DNA of 64,000 nt, from NCBI GenBank assembly GCA_930367215.1, contig OV884058.1, forward strand, positions 220,080,208-220,144,207, given 5' to 3'. The notes beneath the pieces are model-generated. The model saw only the letters and a program-made list of their open reading frames with translations. It was not told where the DNA came from and searched no databases. Positions 33,295-44,460 of the stretch are shown piece by piece. Source of the DNA: Pollenia angustigena. Taxonomy: Eukaryota > Arthropoda > Insecta > Diptera > Polleniidae. Positions within the stretch are counted from its first letter, which is position 1. Each line of letters starts with the position of its first letter. Both the position numbers and the translations under genes were made by a program.

Positions 33295-33740
33295 CCCAGT
33301 AAAAAATGTGCTCCAAAAGGAGCAGGTTTTTTGTATGAATTCATACCACAAAGCGCTTCAAACCTGCTGATGGGATGCCTGATTTTTGTATGGGGTGTTC
33401 CCGGTTTGGAGTAATATTTTCTGCTGACAATAAGCGCTTCTTTTAACATGCATACAATGTGCTCCTAAAGTGCTTTTTTAAGGGCTAACTATATTAACAT
33501 ATTCATAAATGTTTTGCTTTTACTTGTTTAAATGTCTTTTTTCAATCATTTTCGTAAACCATAATATATTTTTATTTTTTTTCGCTTTTAAACCTTCTTC
33601 GTTGTCAGCACTAAAATAACAGCTTTTTTGTATGTTTAATTCTTTATCATTTACTGCTTTATACGAGCTCTCTAATTGAAGCGCTTGATTATGCGCTTTT
33701 TCTCTGTAGTGCTTCAAAATACCCAAATTTTTTTACTGGG
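33295..33740. mobile_element. CCCAGTAAAA-family MITE with TA duplication
   Basis: TIR 'cccagtaaaaaa' and 'tttttttactggg', flanked by TA (33293-33294 and 33741-33742). Subterminal 'gcgctt' and 'aagcgc' repeats occur in both orientations. 446 bp. The minus-strand frame at 33520-33726 has no recognised domain. Confidence 0.8.
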
Positions 33741-34190
33741 TACTATCTATAGGTTGTCTTTTTTTTGTCTATTCGTTGTTAGGGCCTTTGAATCACCGAT
33801 GTTTCTAAGCGTACGGCCTTAGCTCACTTACATCTCATCAGCTTTCTGTCATGTGAATCTTTGCCAGGTATTTTTAGGGCAACCTCTTTTTATACTACAC
33901 TAACAGAATTATGATTGATAAATCTAATGAATCAATTTCATTAAACTTTTTTCTGTTCTCCAAAGAAAATTTTATTACGGAAATAAAATTTTACAAATTT
34001 AATGAAGCAATTTAATTAACACTACGAAATTAAGTTGCGTTATTTTGTAAAAATGTTTCATTATTTTTTATTATTTGTGTTATACATATTAAAAATATTG
34101 TTAATTTTTCCTGAAAGTTCTAACCAAAGGTTAGCGAAATATCGAAAGAATAATTAAATAGATAAATATTTTTTTTATAAAAAAGACCTT
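33741..34190. other. AT-rich spacer
   Basis: No supported feature. 'aaatttaatgaagcaattt' type repeats around 33920-34030 are loosely inverted. Confidence 0.35.
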
Positions 34191-34530
34191 TGGCCATTTT
34201 CTCAATGTATCGACATACTGTCTGTTACTTAATGTCAACATAAATTTATTGGACCGATAAACTGTGCGTTAACGATTTTGGGTTACTCAATATACCGACA
34301 AAAAGCATTGTTTTCAGTTGGCAACACCTCTCAAAATACATGTAAAAGTTGGGAGTCAGCTGATTGAATTTATCTGTACGGCAAATAAAAGCAAAATAAA
34401 TAATTGGCAGAAGAGTGCCGGTTAGCTTTGCGATAAAATCGAAGCAAATGAGACATTGAGAAAAACAAATTTCTTTAATGTGCAGTTTTTCGTTGGGAAA
34501 AAAGACAATCGCCTAATGAGAAAATGGCCA
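34191..34530. mobile_element. TGGCC-ended MITE, copy 1
   Basis: TIR 'tggccattttctcaatg' and 'aatgagaaaatggcca'. Homologous, in opposite orientation, to 62421-62862 ('ttggcaacacctctcaaaat', 'gtcagctgattgaatttatc'). It lacks the MITE nested in that copy. Flanking CTT/CTA is an uncertain 3-bp target duplication. Confidence 0.8.
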
Positions 34531-34639
34531 CTAGAGATTAAAATTAAAAACATTGAAAATATTATTGAAAAATGTCAATTAAAACTGAATTTAAAGAAAT
34601 TTTTCTTGAAAACAATATGAAGTTCTCTAGCTGCAAAAC

Positions 34640-34737
34640 TATAAATCAGTGATATCCACATCATCAATAATAGGCCAGAATTGAGTTGTTAACATCTCGC
34701 GATAGCGTGATCCATTGACCACTACCTTGTTATATCT
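34640..34737 (-). pseudogene. Short mariner-type transposase fragment
   Basis: Minus strand reads 'KVVVNGSRYREMLTTQFWP' then 'IIDDVDITDL', the stretch just before the second catalytic Asp in the mariner-type transposases of this window. Only about 30 residues remain and no TIRs are visible. Confidence 0.65.
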
Positions 34738-34869
34738 TTTTCTAAATAAACTACATAAAAAATTTAATAAATGTGTTTTGAAGATTTATTGAAGATTTTT
34801 ACAATCTTGACGCAGATTTTTTGATGAAAAGTTGTGTTTTTTTTTGCTGATTTTACCTCCAAAAGTTCT

Positions 34870-34995
34870 GGCATTACTGGTCAGATCATCAGGAAACTTT
34901 TTTCCAAAGACTTTGAAAAAACTAAAGATATTATACAACTAAAACTGTAACGCCAATGAGAATTACAAACACTCACACACTATCAAAGCTATTAA
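34870..34995 (+). repeat. Dispersed repeat shared with 37135-37260
   Basis: 'ctcatcaggaaac', 'ttttccaaag' and 'atattatacaactaaaac' appear in both places in the same order. Class unknown. Confidence 0.6.
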
Positions 34996-35139
34996 AAAAT
35001 GGACAAGAGTGGTAAAAATACTGTCTTTACTTTGACTCAAATATTTTTTTTTTTAATTGAATATGAGGAAATATTAAAATTTTTTTATTATTAAATATGT
35101 TTTATTGAGTGCTACATTGAAAATTATAATTTTGATAAA

Positions 35140-35640
35140 TTTTTTCATTGGATCAAACAAAAAGTTTGTTGACCTAAAATTTTATTTTTAACTGTCTTGT
35201 GTAAAATTTTCTTGAGATATTTTTTTCTGTGTACGTTTTGCATTTTCGTTAATATTTGACCTAGAAACATTAAATTGAACATGCAAGGTCCTGAGCGAAT
35301 GAGAATCCATAAGGGGGAACTTTTTGGTACTTTTTGAATTTTCGTTGGTGTTCGACCTGCAAACATTAAATTTAACATGCAAGGTCCTGAGTAATTGACC
35401 ATCTGTAAGAGGGATCTTTTTCGTTCCTTAACTGGTACTTTTTTGAATTTTAATTAATACTGAATCAAGAATCAAGAGTACAGAGTGATTGTAAAATTAA
35501 AAAAGGGGGCTTCTTGGTTTCTGTTTTTTTTTTTAAATATTATTGAACTTACAAATTAAATTTAACATTAATGGACTTGAGTGAGAAAAACAAATGGACC
35601 GGAGGCTTATCCCTCGCCAAATCGATCCACTTAGACGAAA
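35140..35640. repeat. Tandem units with 'aacatgcaaggtcctgag'
   Basis: A unit of roughly 90-110 bp occurs at least twice (35265 and 35360), each with 'aaacattaaat...aacatgcaaggtcctgag' followed by 'ttggtactttttgaatt'. A diverged third unit runs to about 35590. The motif recurs in reverse at 38345 ('attgcatgttgaatttt'), and the closing 'ccaaatcgatccact' recurs in reverse near 38880. The minus-strand frames here are by-products. Confidence 0.6.
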
Positions 35641-36060
35641 AAAACAAATGCTCGAAACAAGAAAATTCATAGATAAATAATTATTGTGGGCTTTCGATCA
35701 CTGGGCAAACACTAGTTTAAGAATGTAAAACAGAATGTAGATGCCCATTACTATAATAAGTTATTTTGTTCAACGCAAGGTTCTAGTCAAAAAACTTTAA
35801 AAAACAAACAAATTGGAAACATAAGATTGATCTTGTTCAGGATTTGTAATTTACATAAATTCAAAAAAGTTTTGTTGATGAAAATTAAACAGAGTCATGT
35901 GGAGCAAAAAGGGGCTGGACTTATAAAAAAAATCGGTAATGTTTTGTTCCACTCTGTTGGGAATTTATTACTTACGATAAAAGCTAATGTCAAGACATTG
36001 TACATTAATACAAACTATGTATGGTAAATAAAATCTTATTGATAAACTGTTATATTATTT
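35641..36060. other. AT-rich spacer
   Basis: A 66-codon frame at 35827-36027 has no recognisable domain and is not called. Confidence 0.35.
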
Positions 36061-36595
36061 TCCCGAAAAACAGTTTTAATTAAAAACTTAATCAAGTGAA
36101 CTAAACGTTTAATCAAACGTTTTATCAATTAAACGTTTAATTCACTTGATTTGCACCAGTACACAAATTAATAATATTAATTAAAAGTGTAATTTACTTG
36201 ATTATACGTTTAATTCACTTGATTAAAAGTTACAACCACTTGATTAAACGTTTAATTCACTTGATTAAATGTTTTTTTAAAACAGATTCTATTTTTGATT
36301 AATGCTTTTACTGGTGCAAAATTTTAATTAATGAATTAAACTTTTAATTGACAATATTATTTTGCATCAGTAAACAAATTAATAATATCAATTAAACGTT
36401 TAATTCACTTGATTTGCACCAGTAAACAAATTAATAATTTCAATTAAACGTGTAATTTACTTGATTAAGCGTTTAATTCACTTGATTAAAAGCTTCATTC
36501 ACTTGATTAAAAGTTTAATTCACTTGATTAAATGTTTATTTAAAACAGATTTTATTTTTACTTAATGCTTTTACTGGTGCAAATTTTTTTTCTGT
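36061..36595. repeat. Tandem array of about 20-bp units around palindromic AAACGTTT
   Basis: The unit 'gattaaacgtttaattcactt' (with variants) occurs about a dozen times. Superimposed is a duplication of about 263 bp (from 36150 and 36413). Each half is bounded by the inverted 12-mer 'tttgcaccagta' / 'tactggtgcaaa' (36150-36321 and 36413-36583). It ends in 'ttttttttctgtgtag'. Class unknown; it behaves like a motif-array MITE that has duplicated. Confidence 0.7.
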
Positions 36596-37402
36596 GTAGC
36601 TATATGTAAATATTAATAATATTCTTAGCAGAAAAAATATTAAAGTCAAAAACCACATTTTTAAAAAGCTATTGGCCATATCTTTAAAACATTTTAGGTT
36701 TGCCTTGCCTAGGATGTTCTCTTAAAACGCATGCATTAGTTGTTCTATTTTGACACTTAAAGTAGAACCATTAATAGTCACCATTATACCACTGTGCATC
36801 GTTAGATCGATTCTGAAAGTTATTCTTGTTATTAAATTGATTCAAAAAATTTTTTATTTTGCAGTTAAAAACTTATATTTTTTTATAGAAACACCCATAT
36901 TTTTGCTAAATAATCAATTTAAGTAATAAATCTAGTATTATTTTTCTCATTAACTTTTACAAAATGTTGTTAAATTAAAACAAAAAAAAAAAAACCAAGT
37001 AAATTTCTCAAAGTTATTTTTGGGAATACAAAATTTATTATTAATAAGATTTCTGTATGGCGTGCTAATGTCCCAATTTTTCACATTTGATAAATACACT
37101 GAGATTTATTGTTGAGGGAAAGCTAGCTTCTATGCGCATTTCGCCGGTTGCCCAGGCCAGCTCATCAGGAAACCTTTTCCAAAGATTTTAGAAAAGCCAA
37201 AAATATTATACAACTAAAACCCTAAAAGCGAATAAGTCTTACTCGTAACAATATCAAAGCTTAAACAAAACACCAACAATAAACAGTGAGTTTTTCTTTT
37301 CTTACATCCCCCTACAATTAGTTGGCTTTTTTCCGACTCGAATTGTAGTTGTAAGTTGCAATTGTTATTTTTTATAACAATTTGTGAGTATGTGTGTGTA
37401 CT
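36596..37402. other. Spacer with the second copy of the 34870 repeat
   Basis: 37135-37260 matches 34870-34995. The rest is AT-rich without coding signal. Confidence 0.5.
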
Positions 37403-37730
37403 AACCCTGCAAATAAAATTGGACCACCTGATCCATTTTGATCAAATGGACTACTGCATTGACTGGTCCGATGTAATGCAAGCATGGACCATGTCATTGT
37501 TAAAAAGTCAAAACTACATGTCTTCAAAACTAATCCTCTTGAGTATACCATGGAGTAGTTTTAAAACTACTCCTTAGTGGTCCAAAGGTGGGTTATACGG
37601 TCCTCTCCTAGGACATCGTAATGTTAAATTGACCAGGTTTTTTCCATACGTTTGTGTTACTTTTGGACTAGTCCTGGTCCCTTGTAGCCTACTCTACGCG
37701 TGTTTGGACTGGTCCTATTATTTGCATACA
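37403..37730. repeat. GGACCA / TGGTCC motif-array element
   Basis: At least seven copies of GGACCA or TGGTCC-type motifs in about 330 bp, some as 'ggactggtcc'. The ends 'cctgcaaataaaattggacc' and 'ggtcctattatttgcat' are inverted. Related 'gtggaccag' motifs occur at 43172-43250. The frame 37356-37577 is a by-product. Confidence 0.55.
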
Positions 37731-37849
37731 TAATTTATACAAGTACGTCTCACATTGGCTCAAGTTCATAGAACGAGCGGCAAAAAATAGAAGTAGTTGT
37801 CGAAGGATAATGAAACTTGGCACATTGGCATTTTTTGTTTGAATCAAGA

Positions 37850-38230
37850 AAAAATGGAAAAATCAAAATGATCCGCCTACTTTTACGCCCACCTCCAATA
37901 CAAAGTAAAAATTAAATTGTGACCTATGGCAGTGTTTTTTTGCACATATCATTTTAAAACAATCATAATCATTTGTGTGAAATTTGAAAAATATCCGCCC
38001 ACTTTTACGCCCACTTCCCATACAACTTGTATTGAAAAAGTAGCTTAACTCTCTTGATTTTTAATGCATCAACTAAATTTTCACAAAAAATAAATATTAT
38101 AATTTTAGAATTGACTCCTAGAAATATATACCTGATCCGCCCACTTTTACGCCCACCACCCATACAAAGTGAAAATTAAATTTTGACATATCGTCAGCTC
38201 AGAATTGATTTGACCTACCGACCATTTTTA
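37850..38230. repeat. 'cgcccacttttacgcccac' repeat, copy 1
   Basis: Three 'cgcccacttttacgcccac' blocks with 'aatcatttgtgtgaaatttg' and 'ttttaatgcatcaact' between them. The same order is found at 39268-39475. Confidence 0.65.
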
Positions 38231-38289
38231 AAAAAATTGAGTTAGGTATGGGGTATATATATTTTGAATATCCCCTTTTTGAATCCGAA

Positions 38290-38930
38290 ATCGGTTTCGC
38301 GAAATTTTTTGTGGTTTCTGAGATATAAAGCATTCATTCAGGACATTGCATGTTGAATTTTATGTTTTTAGGTCAAATATTAACGATAATTAAAAAATAC
38401 CAGTTGTAGAATCAAAAAAACTGAAGAACGATATTATATTTCCCGTATTTCCCATTTTGGTACTATTTTTTCCCCCCATTATAGTATCAAAAATTGCAAA
38501 ATGCAAAATGTTTTGTAAAAAAGTACCAAAAATAGTTACGATTTTCACGCCTTAAACGTTCGAATTTCAAAAAAGTACCAAAGTCTTATTCGTATTTTTT
38601 CGATAAGTTTCGAATGTGGTATTAACTTTTTTTCTAAGTTTATTGGATCAAAAGATAGATGGGCTGACAAAAACGTACCAAAATTCAGGTTTTACCCGTT
38701 TTCACCCTAAAAGAGCCGAATTTCAAAAAAGTACCACACACCTGTTCACTTATTTTTCAAAAGAACAACGATATGTATTACAGTTTTTTTTATATCTCTT
38801 TTAGTTTTGGAGATAAAAGGTTTCCGAATTTACCCTTTTTTACCCCCTAAACAGTCGAATTTTTAAAAATCCCTTCTTAGTGGATCGATTTGGGGAGAGA
38901 TCCACCTCCGGTCCAAATTTCAATTCTTTA
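38290..38930. repeat. Tandem repeat, about 147-bp unit, with 'aaaaaagtacca'
   Basis: 'cgaatttcaaaaaagtacca' occurs at about 38562 and 38710, and a diverged form at 38857. The left part (38335-38390) is a reverse match to the 35270 repeat, and 'gatcgatttggggagagatc' (38882) is a reverse match to 35620. Two frames here are by-products. Confidence 0.6.
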
Positions 38931-39267
38931 GCTTCGGAAGTTTAGGCTGTACGATGATGAATGAGTCAGTCACTCACGCAATAAGTATACGTATGCAGCA
39001 CAAAAAGCCACTTTTTTATTTATTTTTTTTATATAAGTGCGGCACGAAACAATATTTTTCATTAAAAAAAATACTATTAAATTCTAACTTTATTCATGAA
39101 AGTGCGCAAAAACTTACATTTTTCTTCAAAACATAAACCGGAAGCAGTGGCAAAAATATAAAAAAATTTTATCGGGTACATTTTGAGAAATCTTCATGTA
39201 AATCTTCTTTGTCGTTTTTCTCCACTCCGACTTTTTGGCATATGCGCCAAACCAATTCTGAGCTGAC

Positions 39268-39480
39268 GATATGGCATTGTTTTTTTGGCACATAGCATTT
39301 TTAAACGCTCATAATCATTTGTGTGAAATTTGAAAAATATCCGCCCACTTCCATAACTCTCTTGATTTTTAATGCATCAACTCAATTTTCACAAAAAATA
39401 AATATTATAGTTGTAGAATGGACTTCTGAAAACATATACCTGTTCCGCCCACTTTAACGCCTACCTCCCATAGAAAAAAC
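39268..39480. repeat. 'cgcccacttttacgcccac' repeat, copy 2
   Basis: Diverged copy of 37910-38160 with the same motif order, ending 'cgcctacctcccatag'. Confidence 0.65.
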
Positions 39481-39507
39481 AGGAATACGTAATTTAAGCA
39501 TTGTCTT

Positions 39508-39840
39508 TTAATAACTTTTTAACATCGTTATCGTACTCCAAGTTTGCAGCTTTGAGCGAAATATATTTATAAATGGCTCTGAAAACAATAAAAGATTATG
39601 CATTATATCTTCATTAGTGGCTACACGCCCATTTCTTCGCGAATGATGTAATCTATAGGCTCTATAGTCTTTATTCCTCGCTTCCTGAGCTTCCTCAAAC
39701 AGCATACCTGATACAAATAATCAATTAAAATATAAAAAAAAATAAAATTAGTGAATAATGGTCTTTAAAAAGAGACATACCTATTGGTAGAATAGCTTCT
39801 GCTACAATGCACCAGAATCTTATGCACAGTTACAGGCATG
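39508..39840 (-). pseudogene. Transib/RAG1-like transposase relic with a retained intron
   Basis: Minus strand. Exon 1 (about 39840-39781) reads 'YMPVTVHKILVH', then after a one-base shift 'VAEAILPIG'. A 73-bp intron (39780-39708) begins GTATGT and ends TTTGTATCAG. Exon 2 continues 'MLFEEAQEARNKDYRAYR', then 'LHHSRRNGRVATNEDIMHNL' and 'LLFSEPFI' (to about 39550). The codon is split cleanly across the intron (G|GT). The motif series parallels RAG1's C-terminal catalytic segment (HKTLAH ... SEGNESGNK ... R-rich helix, from memory). This copy has FEEA where the 28488 copy has SEEA. No TIRs were found around it. Confidence 0.7.
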
Positions 39841-40876
39841 TAGTACCAGCCATGAACGAAAATTCATGTTTTGTTACTTTATCATTTTATAGTTTTTACT
39901 GTTTTTTTTTGGAAAAGAGCAGGTAGGAGCAGCAGAATTTTTTTAACTTTTAGCTGAGACTTTAAGCTGTAATTTGACTTCTTTTTTTAAACAGCGCTCC
40001 ACAGCGCTAAAAAGATACAGTACACGGAAGTTGATGAACATTGAAATTTTGATGTTGCTTATATTTTGTTCTACGAAATATTTTATAAAGCAACTTTGCA
40101 ACTTTTTCAACTTTTTTTAATGCAAATCTCATCTATGACAATTGTTATTTACGAAAATATACAACAAAGTCAAATGATAAGTTTACTGTGATTGTACCAA
40201 AAGATTGAATGCCTCTACAGTAAATTTACATGCCATTTTAAACAAGCGAACATACATAAACTTTGAGCGTGTCTGTCCAAACAAATAATAAATGTATCAG
40301 GTTTATATTTCGGAATCATAATATTCAGATATCTGACAACAAAATACCAAAAAATTATCCAAATCGGCGAACATGAAAAAAATTAATTAATGCCGCTCTT
40401 GAACCAATGTGCGTCCTCTGTCCATCTACTTCTCCGGCTGTTTGTATATTGAAATGTGTGCATCCAAATTGTATTGTATTTTTATTGATTTTTGTTTTCC
40501 ATCCAAATAAATTTTAAGTATATTTGACTTGTTTATTTGCAAAAAAACTATTTTTTAATTTTACTTAAATTTATTTTTAGTTCTACGAATTTCTTCTTTC
40601 TTTTTAAATGCTCAAAGCCAAAAGAAAAGAAGGAGTATCACTGAAGCAATTTTTTTATGCGGTCCATGAGTTTTGGAAAATATGTAATTATTTGTAGTTG
40701 TTTGTTTTAAAACAAATTCATGGAAAATTGCTTCAAGTGTGTTCGAAGTTGGAGGAGGATATTCTGCAAATACAGGAACAGAGCCAAGAAAACCATTCGT
40801 AGGATAAAAAAAAGGTTTCTTTTGTAATATGTTTGCGAACGCGGACACTAAAGGTATGTGGAAAGCAACCTCCGAT
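39841..40876. other. AT-rich spacer
   Basis: No supported gene. 40612-40848 minus is an open frame without a recognisable domain and overlaps what may be the decayed upstream part of the LINE that follows. Confidence 0.4.
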
Positions 40877-41414
40877 AGTGCAAAACCATTAGATCTTAAA
40901 TTTACTGCTGATGAAATAAATTACTACTTCTTAGATGGATTGGACCACGATGCTGATGATCCTTAAATAATTTAGATTTTAACTGTAGCAATGAAATGTT
41001 TTCGCTTAGATGTATTGATACATCTGAATTATATACAGCTTTTAGTTATGTCAAATCAAATGCATGCGGTGTAGATGGTGTACCGTTAAAATTTTTTAAA
41101 ATAATTTTACCCTTGGTAGGCGTCGACATTTCACATTTCTTTAATTCGGTTTTAACAAGTTCAATTTTTCCTATGAATTGGAAGCTAGCAAAAGTAATTC
41201 CCATACCAAAGACTGGTGGATTATTTGAAAAAGAAAAACCGATAAGCGATTTACCAGTATTATCAAAAGTATTTGAGCATGTTATGAAAGCTCAAATAAT
41301 GGAACACATAATAAAAAATTCATTACTAAATGACCGTCAAGCAGGTTTGAGACGTAGTTGTAGCGCTTCTTCTGTTTTGTTGGGAATCACCGAGTCTATA
41401 CGAAATAACATTAG
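40877..41414 (+). pseudogene. LINE reverse transcriptase, N-terminal part (segment 1)
   Basis: 'FTADEINYYFLDGLDHD' with a stop, then a 144-codon frame from 40996. It carries 'SNACGVDGVPLKFFKIILP' (RT motif 0/1 region), 'FFNSVLTSSIFPMNWKLAKV' with 'IPIPK', 'KPISDLPVLSKVFEHVM' (equivalent of the RPIS-LP-SK-E box) and 'LLNDRQAGLRRSCSASSVL' (equivalent of QxGFRxxxST). It is cut at 41414 by the insertion beginning 'ggcgattctattct'. The frame resumes after about 2 kb at 43405. CR1/Jockey-group type; exact clade uncertain. Confidence 0.85.
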
Positions 41415-42840
41415 GGCGATTCTATTCTAGACAACTTTTAACATCAATTTCCAAATCACACTATTTGATACTTTTTTTAAGCCAATTTAAAGTAAAATAT
41501 ATATAATTAGTATTGTGGTTATTTTGTTGACCTATTTATGGTTTTTAATCCACATTTTTAATATTTTTAATTAGGCTTAAGTTCATGAAATTTAATTTTT
41601 ATTAAATTATTTTTATGAAGAAAGGAATTTTACAACATGAAAATTAATCAAAATTATTATTGATAATCTTTCATTCTTGACGTGGCTCGGGCTCGAACCC
41701 TGGCCGGCAGGTTACCATGACATGTTTCGATCGCAACCACTCGATCTCCTCAGATGGATTTGCCGTCTTACACTCGCAGCCATCGACGACTGCTGACGTC
41801 ACTAGTCAAACATCAATCCTTAAACCAAATTGTATTTTAACATTTGGTAGATCGAAATTTGCTTTCCCGAATGATTATCCATTTTAATTGATTTTACATG
41901 TTTTTTCCTTTACTTCTGTTTTTTCGTACTTTCGTCAAGAATTTTTCTTGAAGTCCAAGTACATTTTTTGTTTTTTCACTTTGTCTTTCTCTTTTCTGTT
42001 GACATTTTTCAGCACAACTTGAAGGACAAATGTACACATAGAGCTCGTGCCTTAGCGTTAACAATAATTAGTATTGTGGTTATTTTGTTAAACTATTTAT
42101 GGTCAGCAGTCGTCGATGGCTGCGAGTGTAAGACGGAAAATCCATCTGAGGAGATCGAGTGGTTGCGATCGAAACATGTCATGGTAACCTGCCGGCCAGG
42201 GTTCGAGCCCGAGCCACGTCAAGAATGAAAGATTATCAATAATAATTTTGATTAATTTTCATGTTGTAAAATTCCTTTCTTTATAAAAATAATTTAATAA
42301 AAATTAAATTTCATGAACTTAAGCCTAATTAAAAATATTAAAATATATATATTTTTTAATAATATAATTTTTTTAGACGTCAGCTTAAATATAAATTTGT
42401 TGTGCATTTCGAATCATTAAGATTCATAGATTTGGCGCGAACAGAAAATGCATTGCATGTTGCACCCGTCATGGCTTAAAGAGCAAATTTCTTATTCTTG
42501 GATTATATTTCTCTACGATGTTTGGTTTGATAATCATCGTCTGATATCTCATCTTTCACAATAAAAAAGAATAATACAATAACAGTTTAAAAATTAACAG
42601 AGTTTTGTGTTTTTGTGGTATGATCTTATGAAAGTGGGCCGATTTGGTTGCACCCGTCATGCACTTTAAAGCTCACTCGCGGCTATTTGATCGTTTCATA
42701 TAAAATCTTGTAAAAAGATAACAATAGTATAAAAAAAATGTTACCCCTTCTAGAAATAACTTAATTGCAAATGTGTTTTTTTCTATTAGTAAAAGACGTT
42801 TAAAGCGTCTAAATGTTGCACCCGTCAGAATAGAATCGCC
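41415..42840. mobile_element. Element with 14-bp TIR GGCGATTCTATTCT, inserted in the LINE
   Basis: 'ggcgattctattct' at 41415-41428 and its complement at 42827-42840. The right part has three copies of 'gttgcacccgtca' (42460, 42648, 42814), each followed by 'tg(g/c)...cttaaagagc'-like sequence or the end. A foldback (41505-42345) sits inside. No ORF. Target duplication unclear. Confidence 0.55.
41505..42345. mobile_element. tRNA-like foldback element, another copy
   Basis: Left arm from 'aattagtattgtggttattt', right arm ending 'gcctaattaaaaatattaaa'. tRNA-like modules occur in both orientations: reverse near 41690-41755 ('ggctcgaaccctgg') and forward near 42150-42220 ('gatcgagtggttgc', 'ggttcgagccc'). 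The centre is rearranged: the left arm runs into 'gttaaactatttatgg' and then directly into 'tcagcagtcgtcgatgg'. Confidence 0.8.
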
Positions 42841-42863
42841 ACTTAATAGAAGAAAGAACTGCG

Positions 42864-43105
42864 TTTTATGGTGTTTTCTTTTCTAAAAAATAATGATGCA
42901 TTATAGTTGTGTAATATATTTATTAGGTAACACGAACCCTTACAAATTGATACATTTTTCCAAATTACAATGGAACAAAATAATAGCTACGTTTTACACT
43001 CAACACTAATGTGTATTTAGCGTGTTAAATATTGAATGCAAAGTTTGTACTAAAAGCGATATTCACCATGCTTGTAGCAATTTTCAACAATTAATTTTCT
43101 TACAC
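42864..43105 (-). repeat. Dispersed repeat, copy B (uninterrupted)
   Basis: Reverse complement of 7585-8055 without the MITE; shows the single TTA (TAA on this strand, 43007-43009) where that copy has the insertion. Confidence 0.8.
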
Positions 43106-43404
43106 AAATACAAGAAAACTGTGGATAACATAAAACCTGTATGAATACAAGAAAAGTCTAGATTACCATTGTGGACCAGCCCGGGTGATGTTTAGGGGAT
43201 CTTTTTACCACTGTGGACCAACCAGAAAACCGGGAATGATGGACCGTAGCTCATTTTAAAGATTACAATCCCAACTAACTCGTTGTCAACTTTTTTTTAT
43301 TAAAAAAATTTTTTTTTGTTGATTTTTTAGAGCATTTTAGGCAGTATAGCGAAGCGCACCGGGTTAAGATAGTAACTTATAAATGGCGATAGCTCACATA
43401 AAAT
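43106..43404. repeat. 'gtggacca' repeats and 'tatagcgaagcgcaccggg' motif
   Basis: 'ccattgtggaccagcccggg' and 'ccactgtggaccaaccag' are tandem. 'tatagcgaagcgcaccggg' at about 43347 recurs at 63302, each time next to a transposon relic. Class unknown. Confidence 0.5.
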
Positions 43405-44402
43405 ACTCTATTTGGAAATAAACAGGGTACTGGATCGGGTCAGCGATTCGATGTCGTTAAACTTTTTAATGTTAAATATATCTAAAACTAGGACTATAAA
43501 ATTTGGTTCAATACAAGTTGATAATGCAAAAATTTATATGAGAGGAATGGAAATAGAGACGGTAGAAAAAATGAAAATTTTGGGCATCACATTAGATAAT
43601 AAACTCGATTTTTCGTGTCATATAGATAAAATCTATGTTTCACACTTCGCCGATTATACACCCTAAACGTTTAACTGCCATATCATATCAGATGCAGAGT
43701 GGCGCATGCATTATTATTTTCTCCAATTTCTAACTGTATGAAAATATTTTTGTGAACAACCTCTGCTAATGTCAGTAGGGTCAAAATATTAGTAAACAAA
43801 ATTTTACGTTTTGTCTTTGGCATAAAATCATAATTAACGAAGTTATACTCATATTTCGCAGTATGTTGAGCGTTTTCTTAAATGCACTTTCAAAAATTTT
43901 GTGATTTTAAAATATCAAGTGACATTTTACAAGATAATAAAAACGGCCACACCACAATTCTTATTTCAGATTTTTAATTTCATACATTCTACTAGAAATA
44001 TGCAGATTTTTATTCCTAGAATATATAATTCTTTGTTTGAAAGATCATTCTTGATCAAGACTGCGCGAATATGGAATAATTTACCAAATCATTTTCATTG
44101 TCTGATAATGTATATCGCAAAAGGTTAACTGAATATATCAATCAAAATAACTAATAGTATATCATATATGTATGTTCAATCGTTGATTTGGATCTATATT
44201 CACTTTTTTCGTATTTATTTTGTTAATGTTATAAGTTTGAGGCTGTTTAATTAGTTTAGTATTAAGGATATACTTAATTATAAGATGAATTAATTGGGTT
44301 ACTATGAAAAAGTAAACAACTTTTGAATATCACTTGTAATATATATTTGGCCATTGAAGGCTTTTTTATTACACAATTTAATAAATAAATAAAAAAAAAA
44401 AA
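43405..44402 (+). pseudogene. LINE, C-terminal RT and 3' end (segment 2)
   Basis: 43412-43666 reads 'LNFLMLNISKTRTIKFGS', 'YMRGMEIETVEKMKILGITL' and 'DNKLDFSCHID', the post-catalytic RT and thumb. Next come 'VNKILRFVFGIKS' (about 43785), 'FYKIIKTATPQFLFQIFNF' and 'RIYNSLFERSFLIKTARIWN' with 'NLP' (43901-44095). The 3' end has 'aataaataaat' and a poly-A run (44380-44402). The catalytic YxDD stretch between the two segments is missing. Stops and frameshifts throughout. Confidence 0.8.
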
Positions 44403-44460
44403 ATTTATTTTAAATATTTATAGCGTTCTCATAATCACTTACTGTACGTTCATTGCTTAA

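Noticed and set aside
36061..36595. CRISPR-like array of regular short repeats
   Set aside because: Units are contiguous or irregularly spaced, variable and without unique spacers; the host is clearly eukaryotic.
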